Positions 33,040 through 43,534 of a DNA stretch of 64,000 nucleotides are shown here, in pieces. Numbering within the stretch: position 1 is the first letter of the stretch; the number at the start of each line of letters is the position of its first letter. This DNA comes from Lactuca virosa. Its lineage: Eukaryota; Streptophyta; Magnoliopsida; Asterales; Asteraceae. The notes beneath the pieces were generated by a model that worked only from the letters and a program-made list of their open reading frames with translations, made no database searches and was not told where the DNA came from. The stretch spans positions 257,844,656 to 257,908,655 of the forward strand of contig CAKMRJ010005634.1 of the NCBI GenBank assembly GCA_928212115.1, given 5' to 3'. A program made the position numbers and the translations under genes.

Positions 33040-33990
33040 TATACCAAAAAATTCACCTTCTTACCAAAAACTCACCTCTTTTTTTCGTTTAAATTTTTTT
33101 AGGCCACATTTTTTATCGAAAAAAAACTCGAATATACCGTTGTTCACGATTTTTCGTCCTCTTTCCATAGAGATCCATGTTGATATATAAAAAACAAACT
33201 TTTTTTTTTTCGAAAAAAAACCCACTTAATTTTGATATTTTTTTCAATATTTAAGTTTATTTTTATCCAAAAAAAAACTAATTATACCAAAAATATTAAT
33301 TTTTTTTACTCTATTAATAAACATCAACACCGACTAAAAAAAAACAAGATCAGTTCAAATTCACACTGTGAATCTCAACAGTAAATATTTCAATTTGTAA
33401 CATTTACAATGTGAATTTGACTTATTATTTCAACTCATTGATCATTCGCAAATTAACATAGTGAAATTTACATATGAATCGAAATATATTCCATGTAGTT
33501 TTATAATATTTTAACGTTTTCATTACTCATAAATTAGTTTTGTGAAATCAACAAATGGATTTATTCACATTGTGAATCTGACTAACTATTATTCATACTG
33601 TGAATCTGAGCAGGTTCACAATGTTAATCTGAGCAGGTTCACAATGTGAATCTAAACAGGTTCACAATGTGAATCAGAACAGGTTCACAATGTGAATCTG
33701 AACTCGATTTTTTTTCTTAAACATCAATATGAATCTATGTTTAAAGAGTACCAACAAATATGAGTTTTGATATATTTATTAATTTTTTTAACAAAAAAAT
33801 AGACCTTAACTTTTTCAACAAACAAATAAAATGAAGTGGTTTTTTGAAAAAAAAATCATTTTTTATATATCAATATGAATCTCTATGGAAAGAGGACGAA
33901 AAATCACAAACAATAGTATATTCCGTTTTTTTTCGATAAAAAACATGGCTTAAAAAATGAACTAAAAAAAAGAAGTGAGTTTTGTTATAA
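33040..33990. mobile_element. Foldback/MITE element K with long inverted arms
   Basis: The left arm (about 33040-33230) and right arm (about 33800-33990) are reverse complements with few mismatches: left ATTTTTTATCGAAAAAAAAC, TTTTTCGTCCTCTTTCCATA and GATATATAAAAAA; right TATGGAAAGAGGACGAAAAA, TTTTTTTTCGATAAAAAACA. The centre holds a palindromic minisatellite. No coding capacity. A related, more decayed copy lies at 50765-51465 plus 56018-56110. Confidence 0.82.
33595..33708. repeat. 24-base minisatellite of palindromic units inside K
   Basis: Four to five units of about 24 bases, each with CAGGTTCACAATGTGAATCT or close variants. Each unit contains TTCACAATGTGAA, an inverted repeat, so a transcript or single strand could fold at many positions. 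Confidence 0.9.
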
Positions 33991-34111
33991 TATAGTGCAT
34001 GTGCGTCCATTATAAAAGTCTATAACCCTTCCTTTTGTCGCTGATCTCTTTAAATTTTGATGCTTTTGATTTGTTCATTGGTTCCTTGATTAATACTGGT
34101 CCTATTGCACT

Positions 34112-34115
<4 letters not shown>

Positions 34116-34176
<61 letters not shown>
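34116..34176. repeat. (TA)n microsatellite
   Basis: About 60 bases of alternating TA directly before a MITE. Confidence 0.97.
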
Positions 34177-34179
<3 letters not shown>

Positions 34180-34180
34180 C

Positions 34181-34710
34181 TAGGTTATTTTGTTTCTTAC
34201 ATTTATTGTGTGCTAGAATGCACAAATAGGAATTTAGTAAATTAAATAATTATTTAATTAAATAAATATAGATATTATATGATTTCCATAATTATATGTA
34301 TATTAAATGATATCCATAATTATAATTCTCTTTTTATGGAAACTAATTGAATTCGTCATTAATGTCAGCAATAACATTCTTTCATAATCAATTCGCATCT
34401 AAGTTTTTATATATAAGTTCGTATTTTGTTTCAGGACTCATTCACTTAAAATACAATAAAGTTGCATGGAATATGAAGAACGAGAGTGTATTCTACTAGA
34501 ATACACTCTCATTCTGCTGGAGTACACTCTCATTCTTCTAGATATGATATCATTCTAAAAGAATATTATTATTGACATTAATGACGAATTTAATTAGTTT
34601 CCATAAAAATGAGTTATAAATATGGATAACATTTAATATACATATAATTATTACTAAATTATTATTGGTGCATTCTAGCACACAATAAATGTGAGAAACA
34701 CTTGAACCTA
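34181..34710. mobile_element. MITE with near-full-length inverted arms
   Basis: Starts TAGGTTATTTTGTTTCTTAC and ends with the inverse (GTGAGAAACACTTGAACCTA). The arms, about 200 bases each, share CATTTATTGTGTGCTAGAAT and the inverse ATTCTAGCACACAATAAATG, and meet around a loop with repeated GAGTGTATTCTA-like motifs. No ORF. Flanked by TA arrays on both sides, which hides the target duplication. Confidence 0.85.
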
Positions 34711-34711
34711 C

Positions 34712-34790
<79 letters not shown>
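34712..34790. repeat. (TC)n(TA)n microsatellite
   Basis: About 20 bases of CT then about 58 bases of TA with one ATTAT break. Confidence 0.96.
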
Positions 34791-34792
<2 letters not shown>

Positions 34793-34793
34793 C

Positions 34794-36508
34794 TAGGTTA
34801 TAATGTGGATGACATCTATTGTGCAGACATGTGTGGACAATGCTATTTTTTTACAATGACTAAGTGTAACATCCATTAAAATCATGACAATTTTAAACCT
34901 TTTAAATACAACCCAAATCCATAAATTGTTTACAAAATAGTTTCCAAAACATTTCCAACATTAGAGTTTTCCCAAAATCCTAGATCATAATAAGAGGATG
35001 TGTACGGTCACGCCTTCATCTTCCGGTGGTCATCTAAAGTACTTGAAACATAACCCAAAACTGTAAGCCAACGCTTAGTGAGTTCCCCAAAGTACCAACA
35101 CATAACCAAATAACATATTCAACAACAACATGCAATGGGTCCACGGCTAAAAGACTGGATTACCCCTGAGCCCACAGCATAAGTCTGGATTGCCCTCGGG
35201 GCCCACAACTTATGTCTGTCTTGCTCCTTGACTAGATCAATCATCGGACTGAAATACCATCAAGCCCTCAGTACGATTCTGGCATAACGCCTGGTCCTCA
35301 ACTCGTATATGGAATGCTTATGATCCTTCAGTATGAGTCTGGCATGCCCTACCCGACCCTCAGCTCATATCCATAATGCTTACGGGTTTGTTGGCTACCG
35401 CACGGAGCAGTACAACCTCAACCTAACATAATATGTCGACATATACCAGATAATAAACATAAATAGGTAATCATGCAAACAGAATCACAGGTAGTCCTAC
35501 AGATCTACCAGACTAGCATATAAATAGCTAACATAATCATGCATATCTATTCCATACTCCACGTATTAGTGAATATTAAACCAATGGGCCGGCCTTGGTG
35601 CCTTCGACCTACAAGTACAGTGAGAAAAACTCACCTCGCAAACTGGACAAAAGCTGATGAGGTCTCGACTCCGAATCTTAGCTCCAACCGCCTCCTATTC
35701 CAACCAAATGACCAATCTCAATCAAAATCCTAAAATACCCAAAATACCCTTAAGGTCAAACTTGGTCAAAGTCAAAGTCAAACTGGTCAAACCAACTAGG
35801 TCAACTGAGTCAAGCCAGCCGAGTCAACCCTGTTGAGCCAACTCAGCCAAATCGACACAGAGTGAGTACGCGGGGCGTACACCGAAGGTACGCTGGGCAT
35901 ACTCGCGTCCTCGCATGTTAACCACCATCAGGTACGAAGTGTACGCCCAACATACTAAGGCGTGCCTTAGTATGCTTAGCTTACACACACGTACGCATGG
36001 TGTACTCATCCGGCCCAAAATCCACCAAAAGCCACTTTGGGCCCCTTCTCACCAATTCTCAACCTATGGACCAAAATGCAATATACTAAAATCATAAAGC
36101 CCAAAATTAGAAGTGCCTTAACATCAGGATGTCTAAGAGAATATGTTGTTTAGTAATGTGAATACGTTCAACCTCACACAACTATCATCATTTTCACGCA
36201 TTCTCACTAATTCTTACTCATTTTTGTTCTCACACATCGACTTTCACTCATTTTCACTCTAACAAAACATGATTATCAATAATACATTCTCACAACATTT
36301 TGACAGAATGAGAGTCATAAAAAAAGATTATAATACCCTTATAGACAATTTAGTTAGTGAGAATACATGATAATGACGATAATTATGTGATGTTGAACGT
36401 ATTCACATTACCAAACAACATATATTTTTTTAGTCACTCTCACAGAATAAAACTAGAATAACATTGTCCACACGTCTGCACATTAGATGTTCATCTATAT
36501 TGAACCTA
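34794..36508. mobile_element. Foldback/MITE element J, split by a solo LTR
   Basis: Left end TAGGTTATAATGTGGATGAC (34794 on) and right end ATGTTCATCTATATTGAACC TA form inverted ends, sharing GTGCAGAC and GTGTGGACAATG with their complements at 36460-36485. Inner arms also pair (AATGTGAATACGTTCAACCT at about 36158; TTGAACGTATTCACATTACC at about 36394). The LTR 34865-36132 lies between them. A third related arm follows at 36515-36790. Confidence 0.75.
34865..36132 (+). repeat. Probable solo LTR (gypsy type), TSD CTAAG
   Basis: 1268 bases from TGTAACATCC to CAGGATGT, flanked by CTAAG at 34860-34864 and 36133-36137. It has no internal region and no ORF of note. The expected CA end is lost (the inverse of the start would be GGATGTTACA, only GGATGT remains). 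It contains AAGCCAACGCTTAGTGAGTTC-like sequence as in other gypsy LTRs here. Confidence 0.68.
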
Positions 36509-36514
36509 GATCGA

Positions 36515-36790
36515 GTTAGGTTCGTATGTGGATAAACATCTATTGTGCGGACGTGTGGACAATGTTATTTTGTGAAAATGACTAAAATAATTTTATAGTT
36601 GGAAATGTGAATACGTTCGACCTCACACTATTATCATTATCACATATTTTCACTAATTAAATCGTCTATAAGAATATTATTGATTTCTTTTATGATTCTC
36701 ATTTTGTTAGAATGTGTTCTTGATAATCATATTGTGTAAGAATGAGAATCCGTGAAAAACGATGCATGAAAATAAAAACGAATAACAATT
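36515..36790 (+). repeat. Extra arm of MITE J type
   Basis: TTAGGTTCGTATGTGGATAA, TGTGCGGACGTGTGGACAAT and AATGTGAATACGTTCGACCT repeat the left-arm and inner-arm sequence of J in direct orientation to its left end. This looks like a second, truncated insertion of the family. Confidence 0.65.
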
Positions 36791-37122
36791 AGTGGAAATA
36801 TCAATAGAAAATGCATAAACCTAAAAAAACCCTAAAAATATATAAAAAAAATATACTTTGAGATATCTATTTTTTTGACGTTACAAACATAAAAATCGCT
36901 ACTTTTTTTTCATAAAACCGCTGAAAAAAAATTAGAAAAATAATTTTTTTTTCAAAATTTTTTTAGCGAAATTGTTCCAAAAACCAACGATTTTTAGCCC
37001 TATAAAAAATAAAATAAAATAAAAAGATTAGATATCTTAAAGTCGTTTTGTTTCTATGTATTACTATTGATTTTCTAGGTTTTAGAGTTTCCAAACCTTT
37101 ATGCATTTTCTATTGATTTGCC
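36791..37122. other. AT-rich spacer
   Basis: Contains homopolymer A and T runs and possible short inverted pieces (TTTTAGCGAAATTG, GCTACTTTTTTTTC). I see no gene or clear element boundary. Confidence 0.5.
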
Positions 37123-37144
37123 CCATATATATATATATATATAT

Positions 37145-37218
<74 letters not shown>

Positions 37219-37235
37219 ATATATTATATATATAT
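37123..37235. repeat. (TA)n microsatellite
   Basis: About 110 bases of TA with two ATTAT breaks. Confidence 0.97.
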
Positions 37236-37236
37236 T

Positions 37237-37700
37237 AGGGAGGGTTCAATTAAAAGAAAAAAAGGTTGAGAACGAGGGAATGAATCTGAGCCACTCATTT
37301 CGAATCTTCCGCTTAAGTGCTCCAGCGTACTGCATACCAGGCCGACTGAACTGATAATATTCATACATGAATACGTATATACATATATGAATACGTATAT
37401 TAATATATATGAATAAATATAACATAAGTGATTATTTATACGAATATGGCGACGATGGGTGGTGGCTGAGGTGGCGGTTGTTAGTTGTGGTCGGTTGTGG
37501 AGGTGGTGGTGGTGGCAGTGGTGGTTGGTGGTGGAGGAAGGTGGAATATATAAATACACATTTATTTATATTCATATATGAATATTACTCAACCTCTGTC
37601 GGTCTGGTATACTGGAACGTTTTACGGGAAAAATAAATGATTGGCTGAGAATGATTTCCTAATTTTCAACATTTTTTATTTTCTCAATTAAATTACCCGT
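37237..37700. mobile_element. MITE with about 130-base inverted ends, GC-rich centre
   Basis: The left end (GGTTCAATTAAAAGAAAAAA, TGAATCTGAGCCACTCATTT, CAGCGTACTGCATACCAGGC) is the inverse of the right end (ATTCTCAGCCAATCAT, CCAGTATACCAGACCGACAG when reversed). The centre has a GGTGGTGG-rich stretch. Both flanks are TA arrays. Confidence 0.75.
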
Positions 37701-37710
37701 CTGTTACTCT

Positions 37711-37728
37711 TTATATATATATATTATA

Positions 37729-37766
<38 letters not shown>
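37711..37766. repeat. (TA)n microsatellite
   Basis: About 56 bases of TA directly left of element D. Confidence 0.96.
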
Positions 37767-37770
<4 letters not shown>

Positions 37771-40596
37771 AAACTAAAGTCCCCTTAAGGAACCGCAGCC
37801 ATCGGACCGCAATGACTAAGGACTGGAACTACTGAGGACCGAGACCGCAGCGCTGAACCGCACCCGCAACTGGAGTACCGCACCTGACCCCGCCTTCGGT
37901 CCCTTCGGATGAGTCCGCCTGCGGTACCTGCTCGGACCGAAGTCACCTTCCCCTCGGATCCAATGCACCAACCAAACCACCCTTCCGGTTCTAATGCTGC
38001 TAAGACCGAAGTCCCTCGCCCTGACTTCGGATTTTCCGTTTTTCACCCGGTTTTCGACCACTACTCCGTTTTAAGCCCGTTTTTCACTATTTTTGCGTGG
38101 GATTTTCACCCAAAATCATGTTTTAACATATAAAACCCCATACTTCATGAATAATCACGTTTTGAGTGTAAATCTTATCCAAGAAGAGTGGGTGAAGTAC
38201 TTGAGGTGGAGTGTTGACTTTACTTTAGTTTATGACACAAGCAACCACCTACACCCACTCCATGACCAGCCCACACCCCCCCTACACCATACCTGGTCAT
38301 TCATCGTCATTTTACCATCATTTCCCAACCCCATTCCTTGTCTAAGGCTGAAATCTATCCTCTCTCCTAACACTCTCTCTCATTTTCTCATTCTTCCACC
38401 AAAGATTAAACACATTTTCTCTCTCAATTCTCTCACTAAAATTCGAGATTCAAGGGCCTTCTTCCAAGCTTTTCTTCCACTTTTGGTAAGTATATTCATC
38501 CTCCTTATGATTATTTCACTTTCTTCTTCCCAAATCATAGATTACTTACACAAATTCCATCACATTTGTGTTAGATCTTCAAATCTTCAAGGCATCTCCC
38601 AAGTGTTCTTGAGTTGAACACTTCTTTTCTCCATCATCCATCGACTGAAATCACTCAAGGTGAGTTCATACCCCTATCTTTTCATGTTTTTCTTAAGTTT
38701 TAAGGGGGGGGGGAATACAAGTTAAAACACCAAGAACACAACTAAACTCATTTAACAGCCTTCATCAGAAAAGTTCATCTCCATTCACGGACTGTTTTGG
38801 TCAACTTAAACATTTTAGTTTTCAAAACTGTATTAGGTGCAAATAGTTCAGGTTCATACCTTTAAAATGACTACTTGCACACCTCCATACGATTTATGAT
38901 GATTTTTACAAAACTGCCTATCATTTCAAAAACGAATTCGGACCAGTCTGTGAATATGAACATTTTAACACAAGTTAAAGACTTCCAAAAATCATAATAA
39001 AAATTATGAACAAACTAGACACATTTTATGAACTCTCAGAATTTACGGATTCAGTTTTCGACTTCGTATGATTTTTCTATGATTTTTCTAAAACAATGCA
39101 GAACGGTTAAAAACTAGTTAACAGCTTATAACTTTCATAACACTTTGTAATATGTTGAGCAAAGTGTATAACCATAAGTTCTAAATATTGAATGTATTAT
39201 CTTGTTAGTTTATCATCTTAAACTGAAATTTAGTCATTCATGATAAGGTTTACTCATTCATTTCGAACAAATTTAATAAACTTCAATAAGCATAGTTTAT
39301 GGATTTTACTACATGAAAAAGGTTTTACTCTCAAAACAAATGGGTTTTTCATATCCTACGTGATAAACTATAATAGTAATAGTTTAAGGATTTCATATCA
39401 CTAATTTATTCAGAAAAAGTGATTTTTCTTCCTCCACGGAAGAGGTTTTAACATCAAACTATGTGTAAACTAGTTAACTTAGGTTGTGAGACAATTCTCT
39501 CCCCGTACGTTCGAGTACGGGATCCCAATTCCTGTAAGTTATAACCAGAGTCTCTTGTACGGAGAGCGTGATAATTGTGTATAGATCTATATTGGGTTTG
39601 ACACCCCACACCTTGCTACTAGCTACAGTGGGACCTGCAGGTCTACGGGTGACAAGAGTCATAGTATCTTAACGTCTGAAAAACGTTGTGCAGGTTATTT
39701 CTCGTCATAGTATGGTTATAGCGACTCACATAGGTAGTTAACAATCTTTCAAGTTTACATGGAAAATTCTACTTTGAAAAGGGGTTTACTTCTAAATCAA
39801 CAAGTTTATGTCGATTTAAATTTGCATGAATTACTTTAAGTATGGAAAAATACTTGTTCAGTCTCGGTCTTGGGATTTAGGACTACATAACTTTTATAAG
39901 GAAAATATGGGATTTTCTTTGGAACATATTTCTATTAAAACTACATAAAGCTAAAATTGTTAGACTTCAGCTATAATTACTAAGTGTATGTGATAGAGTT
40001 ATATAAGAATCTAGTCACAATCGACTTAGAATTGGTGGGCCCACCTCATCTCCTGTTCCTTGTTTGGTTGTGGACCTAGGGCAGACCCATTACATTCAAC
40101 GGTTTATTTAACTTGAATTGTATATAACTTATATACGCTGGGCGATTATAGGAGGAATCTACGGGTCGTTCTAAGGTTCGTTATCGTATAACATAGGAGC
40201 ATTCATTTCACACTTAACTAAGAAAATATTGGATTTTTTGGAAATCATACTCTATCACTTTTACAAGGAAAACGGTTTCTTCCTCAAACAAAACTCTTAT
40301 GAACTCACCAACTTAATTGTTGACACTTTTTCAAAACTACTTGTATTCTCAGGAAATCAGTGAAACAGGAAAACTTCAGCATTTTGAGGATGGGACGTTA
40401 AATCGTCAACAGTTCATTTTGTCATCATAATGTAATTGATTTTGAAACACGTAAACATATACTATGGTGTAACCTTTTCAATTATATTTATGATGGTTGT
40501 ATTTACTTTGAGCACTATTATACTCGTTGTTGTGATACTATACATGAAGTCCTCCACCCCCGGACGTTTCCGCCATCCCTGGTTTGGGGTGTGACA
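37767..40596 (+). repeat. 5' LTR of element D
   Basis: 38059-40596 is near identical to 43535-46086. 37767-38058 is GC-rich with repeats around GGACCGAAG and ACCGCA, and is only in this copy. Ends GGGGTGTGACA. It holds the TATAGATCTATA block at 39580-39591 and a structured-RNA motif at 39982-40152. Confidence 0.85.
39982..40152 (+). ncRNA. Putative structured RNA motif, copy 2 (5' LTR of D)
   Basis: Core at 40051-40070. Pairs: AGTGTAT 39983-39989 with ATACGCT 40133-40139 (one G-U); GTTATATA 39998-40005 with TATATAAC 40121-40128; TGGG 40035-40038 with CCCA 40086-40089. It is followed by GGGCGATTATAGG. Confidence 0.65.
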
Positions 40597-40599
40597 GAT

Positions 40600-40611
40600 T
40601 GGTATCAGAGC
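40600..40611 (+). other. Primer binding site of element D
   Basis: TGGTATCAGAGC, three bases after the LTR end. Confidence 0.93.
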
Positions 40612-41069
40612 ATTGTTTATAGTGAACTAAGTATATCAAACCACATAAGATATACAAACTATAAATGCATTGGGACTGAGGTCTCTGATTTAACATTTTT
40701 CAAATAACCATACTTTTAGAAATAAATAGTTTCTTGTTAAAAGTATACATGCATGCATACATACTAAGGTCAGCATCATACTAGAACAAAACAAAAGTTG
40801 TGATTGTTGAATGGCACAAGTAGGCTTGGGGATGTATAGTCAGGTCTGGGAATGACATAGCCTGATCAACTATGTCTAACCTAGAAGTGATTAGCATATG
40901 CCCGAGAATGGTTGTGGTGTTGCAACAAGTCTAAAAACTTACCAACTCTATCTACAAACAAACATCGAAAACATAAGACAAACATTAAAATACTATAGGA
41001 GTATTTGGTGATACTATAACCAACTTATGTGAAAACTAAAGACCCCTATTAGTAGGTCTATAATGACTG

Positions 41070-41240
41070 AGTGCATACGCTAAGGTTATACATAATTAAA
41101 GATATTATAGACTCAGAATCTATGACTATTTCTCTACTTCTTGTTCCTTGTTTGGTTGTGGACTTAGAGTAGAGTCATTTATTCGAAGGTCTATTCTATC
41201 TCATGTTATGTATAACTGGTATGCACTATGTGATTATAGA
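41070..41240 (+). ncRNA. Putative structured RNA motif, copy 3 (leader of D)
   Basis: Core at 41140-41159 with one change (CTTGTTCC). Pairs: AGTGCATAC 41070-41078 with GTATGCACT 41219-41227; GTTATACATAA 41085-41095 with TTATGTATAAC 41206-41216; ATGACT 41122-41127 with AGTCAT 41173-41178. All are perfect complements. Confidence 0.7.
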
Positions 41241-41584
41241 CGTGACTAATAAGGATCACCCCCTATAAGTAATTATAGGATCAGACGTCTATTAGTTATC
41301 TCTTCTACCCCTATTCTCGCACGAGCAACGTGATGGGTAAATTTTAACGCCCGTACAAAACCCACTTCTACCCACTACCATAACTCCGTCTCAGGGACGT
41401 TAGCAGAAACACCGAGAATAGTTCAGTAAAGTGCGAAATTTATTACGTGTGTATATAAATGGTAATGATATAACTAATGTATATCAATAAAAATTAGCAT
41501 GCATTTTATTTCAGTAGGAGTTTACCACATATTTCATAACCTGTTATTACAAACAATTTGCTTATGGTAACTCTAAGATTACTT

Positions 41585-41755
41585 GATATATACCTCAAGG
41601 TTATGTGTAATTAAGAGACGATCAGCTTAGAAATGGTAAGTCCGCCTTAGGTCCTGTTCCTTGTTTGGTTGTGGGCTTAGGACAGACTCATTAAGTTCAA
41701 CGGCCTATCGGACCTTAATTACACACAACTTGTATACAGTGGGTGATCTTAGGGG
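41585..41755 (+). ncRNA. Putative structured RNA motif, copy 4 (leader of D)
   Basis: Core at 41653-41672. Pairs: TATAC 41589-41593 with GTATA 41732-41736; TGTGTAATTAAG 41604-41615 with CTTAATTACACA 41714-41725 (12 perfect pairs); inner AGTC 41639-41642 with GACT 41685-41688. A small CGGCCTATCG hairpin lies near 41701. Confidence 0.7.
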
Positions 41756-41975
41756 TGGATCGGGCATGGAACAAATCACAAGATTACAATCGAGTCATTT
41801 CTACTAAATTCATAAGTTTATTTATATAGACATCTGGTATGAATTGTTTTCCACATTCGAAAAATCGAGAAATACTATACTTGAAAACTAATAACCTAGT
41901 TTTTACGACGCCCGACTAATAACCATTACTAAAAGACTTATACTCATTTCGTCTTTGAAATTCTATAACAGAAAG

Positions 41976-43181
41976 ATGCCGCCTCGAAGGTCTGTTAGAC
42001 GCACTAGCGGAACGCAAACAAATCCACCACCGCTGCCTCCCCAATATGATCCTGTTATGTTCCAAGCTGCGGTCACGGCCGCGGTGGCAGCTGCTATGTC
42101 CAAAATCAGCACTGATGGTGCAGGACGGACAGGGAGCGGTACTAATAACTCCACTCAAGGAGATAGCCAAGGGCGTTCTAGAGAATGCTCCTTTAAAGAC
42201 TTCACCAATGCCAGACCCGATTCGTTCAATGACAGCGGTGGAGTCATCGATTTTATGCAGTGGTTCGAGAAGACCGAATCTGTCTTCGAGATTTGTGCGT
42301 GCCCCGAAGCGATCAAAGTCAAGTTCGCAGCTCGCACTTTCTCCGGTCGGGCCCTTACTTGGTGGAACGGCCATGTTAAGTCACTGACGCTTACAGTGGC
42401 TAACTCGATGAGTTGGGAGGACTTGAAGGCAAAGATGCTGAAAGAGTATTGCCCAAGGGGCGAGGTGCAAAAGCTAGAGCAAGAACTGTGGAACCTCAAG
42501 ATGATAGGCTCTGACCTTGCAACCTATACCGTCCGATTCTGTGATCTAGCACTCCTTTGTCCCGCTATGGTCACCCCGGAAAGCAAAAAGTTGGAGCGAT
42601 ACCTCTGGGGATTGTCCCCCCAAATTCAGGATAGCGTGTTGGCCTCAAGACCAACTACCTTAGAGAGTGCCAAGGAATTGGCACAACAACTTATAGACCA
42701 TCGTGCCAGCCGTGACACTACGACAACCACCCCTGATCAAGCAAGAGGAGGAAACAACAAAAGGAAGCTCTGGGACAGCAAGAAGGACCAACCAACCCAG
42801 GACTTCACTAAGAAGCAACAGATCGTTGATGTTCATGCTGCCACAACCCACGCTACGCCGGCACCCATAAATCGATACGCTGGAACCCTTCTGAAATGCA
42901 ACGAGTGTAACTTCCATCACACTGGGGCTTGCCGAGAGATGCATTGCAAAAATTGCGACAGAAAGGGGCACACTGTCCGTTTCTGTAAGGCACCAGCACG
43001 ACCCATCAACCAGGTCCCCGACACTGGAGTTAGCCCAGCCTGTTACCAGTGCGGCGAAACGGGACACTTTAAAAGGGACTGCCCAAGTGCACGAAATGCC
43101 GTTGATGGTGGAAGGGTGCTCACGATCACTGTCGGAGAGACCACCCCGAAACCGCCCGTAATTATCAGTACGTGTTTCTAA
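41976..43181 (+). CDS. Element D gag, intact ORF
   Basis: 401 codons with no internal stop. I choose ATG 41976 (MPPRRSVRRTSGTQTNPPPL), because it aligns with the gag starts of A and B; an in-frame ATG seven codons upstream also exists. Order: proline-rich start, Ala-rich helix (FQAAVTAAVAAAMSK), capsid domain about residues 85-240 (WFEKTESVFEICACPE, ALTWWNGHVKSLTLTV, FCDLALLCPAM), basic region, first zinc region (CNECNFHHTGACREMHCKNC, GHTVRFC), and CCHC knuckle CYQCGETGHFKRDC about residues 350-365. It ends in a short tail before a TAA. Gag packages element RNA; with no pol beside it, this could be a gag donor or a parasite of other copies. Confidence 0.9.
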   Translation: MPPRRSVRRTSGTQTNPPPLPPQYDPVMFQAAVTAAVAAAMSKISTDGAGRTGSGTNNSTQGDSQGRSRECSFKDFTNARPDSFNDSGGVIDFMQWFEKTESVFEICACPEAIKVKFAARTFSGRALTWWNGHVKSLTLTVANSMSWEDLKAKMLKEYCPRGEVQKLEQELWNLKMIGSDLATYTVRFCDLALLCPAMVTPESKKLERYLWGLSPQIQDSVLASRPTTLESAKELAQQLIDHRASRDTTTTTPDQARGGNNKRKLWDSKKDQPTQDFTKKQQIVDVHAATTHATPAPINRYAGTLLKCNECNFHHTGACREMHCKNCDRKGHTVRFCKAPARPINQVPDTGVSPACYQCGETGHFKRDCPSARNAVDGGRVLTITVGETTPKPPVIISTCF

Positions 43182-43534
43182 CATCGACGTTTAAATTTTA
43201 AATTTCTTTTTATTACTAAATCTAGCATCGACTAAAGTATACCAACCATAAATCTCGAGAACATGACAAAACCCAAATAAGTCTTATCTCCTATATAAAA
43301 ACACAGGGTTTTTACTAGTGAATCTATGATGGCTAGTGTAAACATTATGGTCCTATATCATTAAGATTCTATGGACTTAAAATGTGTGATTCCGCCTCAT
43401 TCCCTGTTCCTTGTTTGGTTGTGGGCCTAAGGCGGGGTCACCCATCCGAATGCCCTTGCAATCTTAATGATATACGACTAGTTTACACCAAGTGATTATA
43501 AAAGAACTGGTAGGACTTATAATGCAAATCTCGT
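43182..43534 (+). other. Post-gag region of element D
   Basis: 353 bases between gag and the truncated 3' LTR. It has no pol sequence. Most of it is a fifth copy of the structured motif, otherwise a leader/LTR feature, so leader-type sequence was placed after gag, perhaps by template switching during reverse transcription. Confidence 0.7.
43334..43512 (+). ncRNA. Putative structured RNA motif, copy 5 (after gag of D)
   Basis: Core at 43403-43422. Pairs: GTGTAAAC 43336-43343 with GTTTACAC 43491-43498; TATATCATTAAGATT 43354-43368 with AATCTTAATGATATA 43470-43484 (15 perfect pairs); GTGATTCCGCCT 43386-43397 with AGGCGGGGTCAC 43430-43441 (12 pairs, two G-U). This is the strongest copy. Confidence 0.72.

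Larger units (their letters stand above)
40612..41975 (+). other. 5' leader of element D
   Basis: Non-coding, 1.36 kb, longer than the leader of B (0.9 kb). The extra length comes partly from a second copy of the structured motif. Near the primer site it is collinear with B (GCTTGGGGATGTATAGTCAG; GATCAACTATGTCTAACC). Confidence 0.8.

Noticed and set aside
33595..33708. CRISPR-like regularly spaced repeats
   Set aside because: Units are back to back with no unique spacers, in a plant foldback element; it is a minisatellite.
35652..35680. Possible hammerhead ribozyme (CTGATGAGG followed by CGAATC) in the solo LTR
   Set aside because: The stem between the two parts has only two base pairs before mismatches, the expected GAAA reads GAAT, and I cannot form the other two stems.
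38093..38617. 174-codon ORF in the 5' LTR of D, repeated at 43569-44093
   Set aside because: It is open in both copies only because the two LTRs are nearly identical; the composition is CT-rich LTR sequence and no domain is visible.
42046..43184. Several long ORFs in other frames over the D gag
   Set aside because: Shadows of the intact plus-strand gag, which has the zinc knuckles and capsid motifs.
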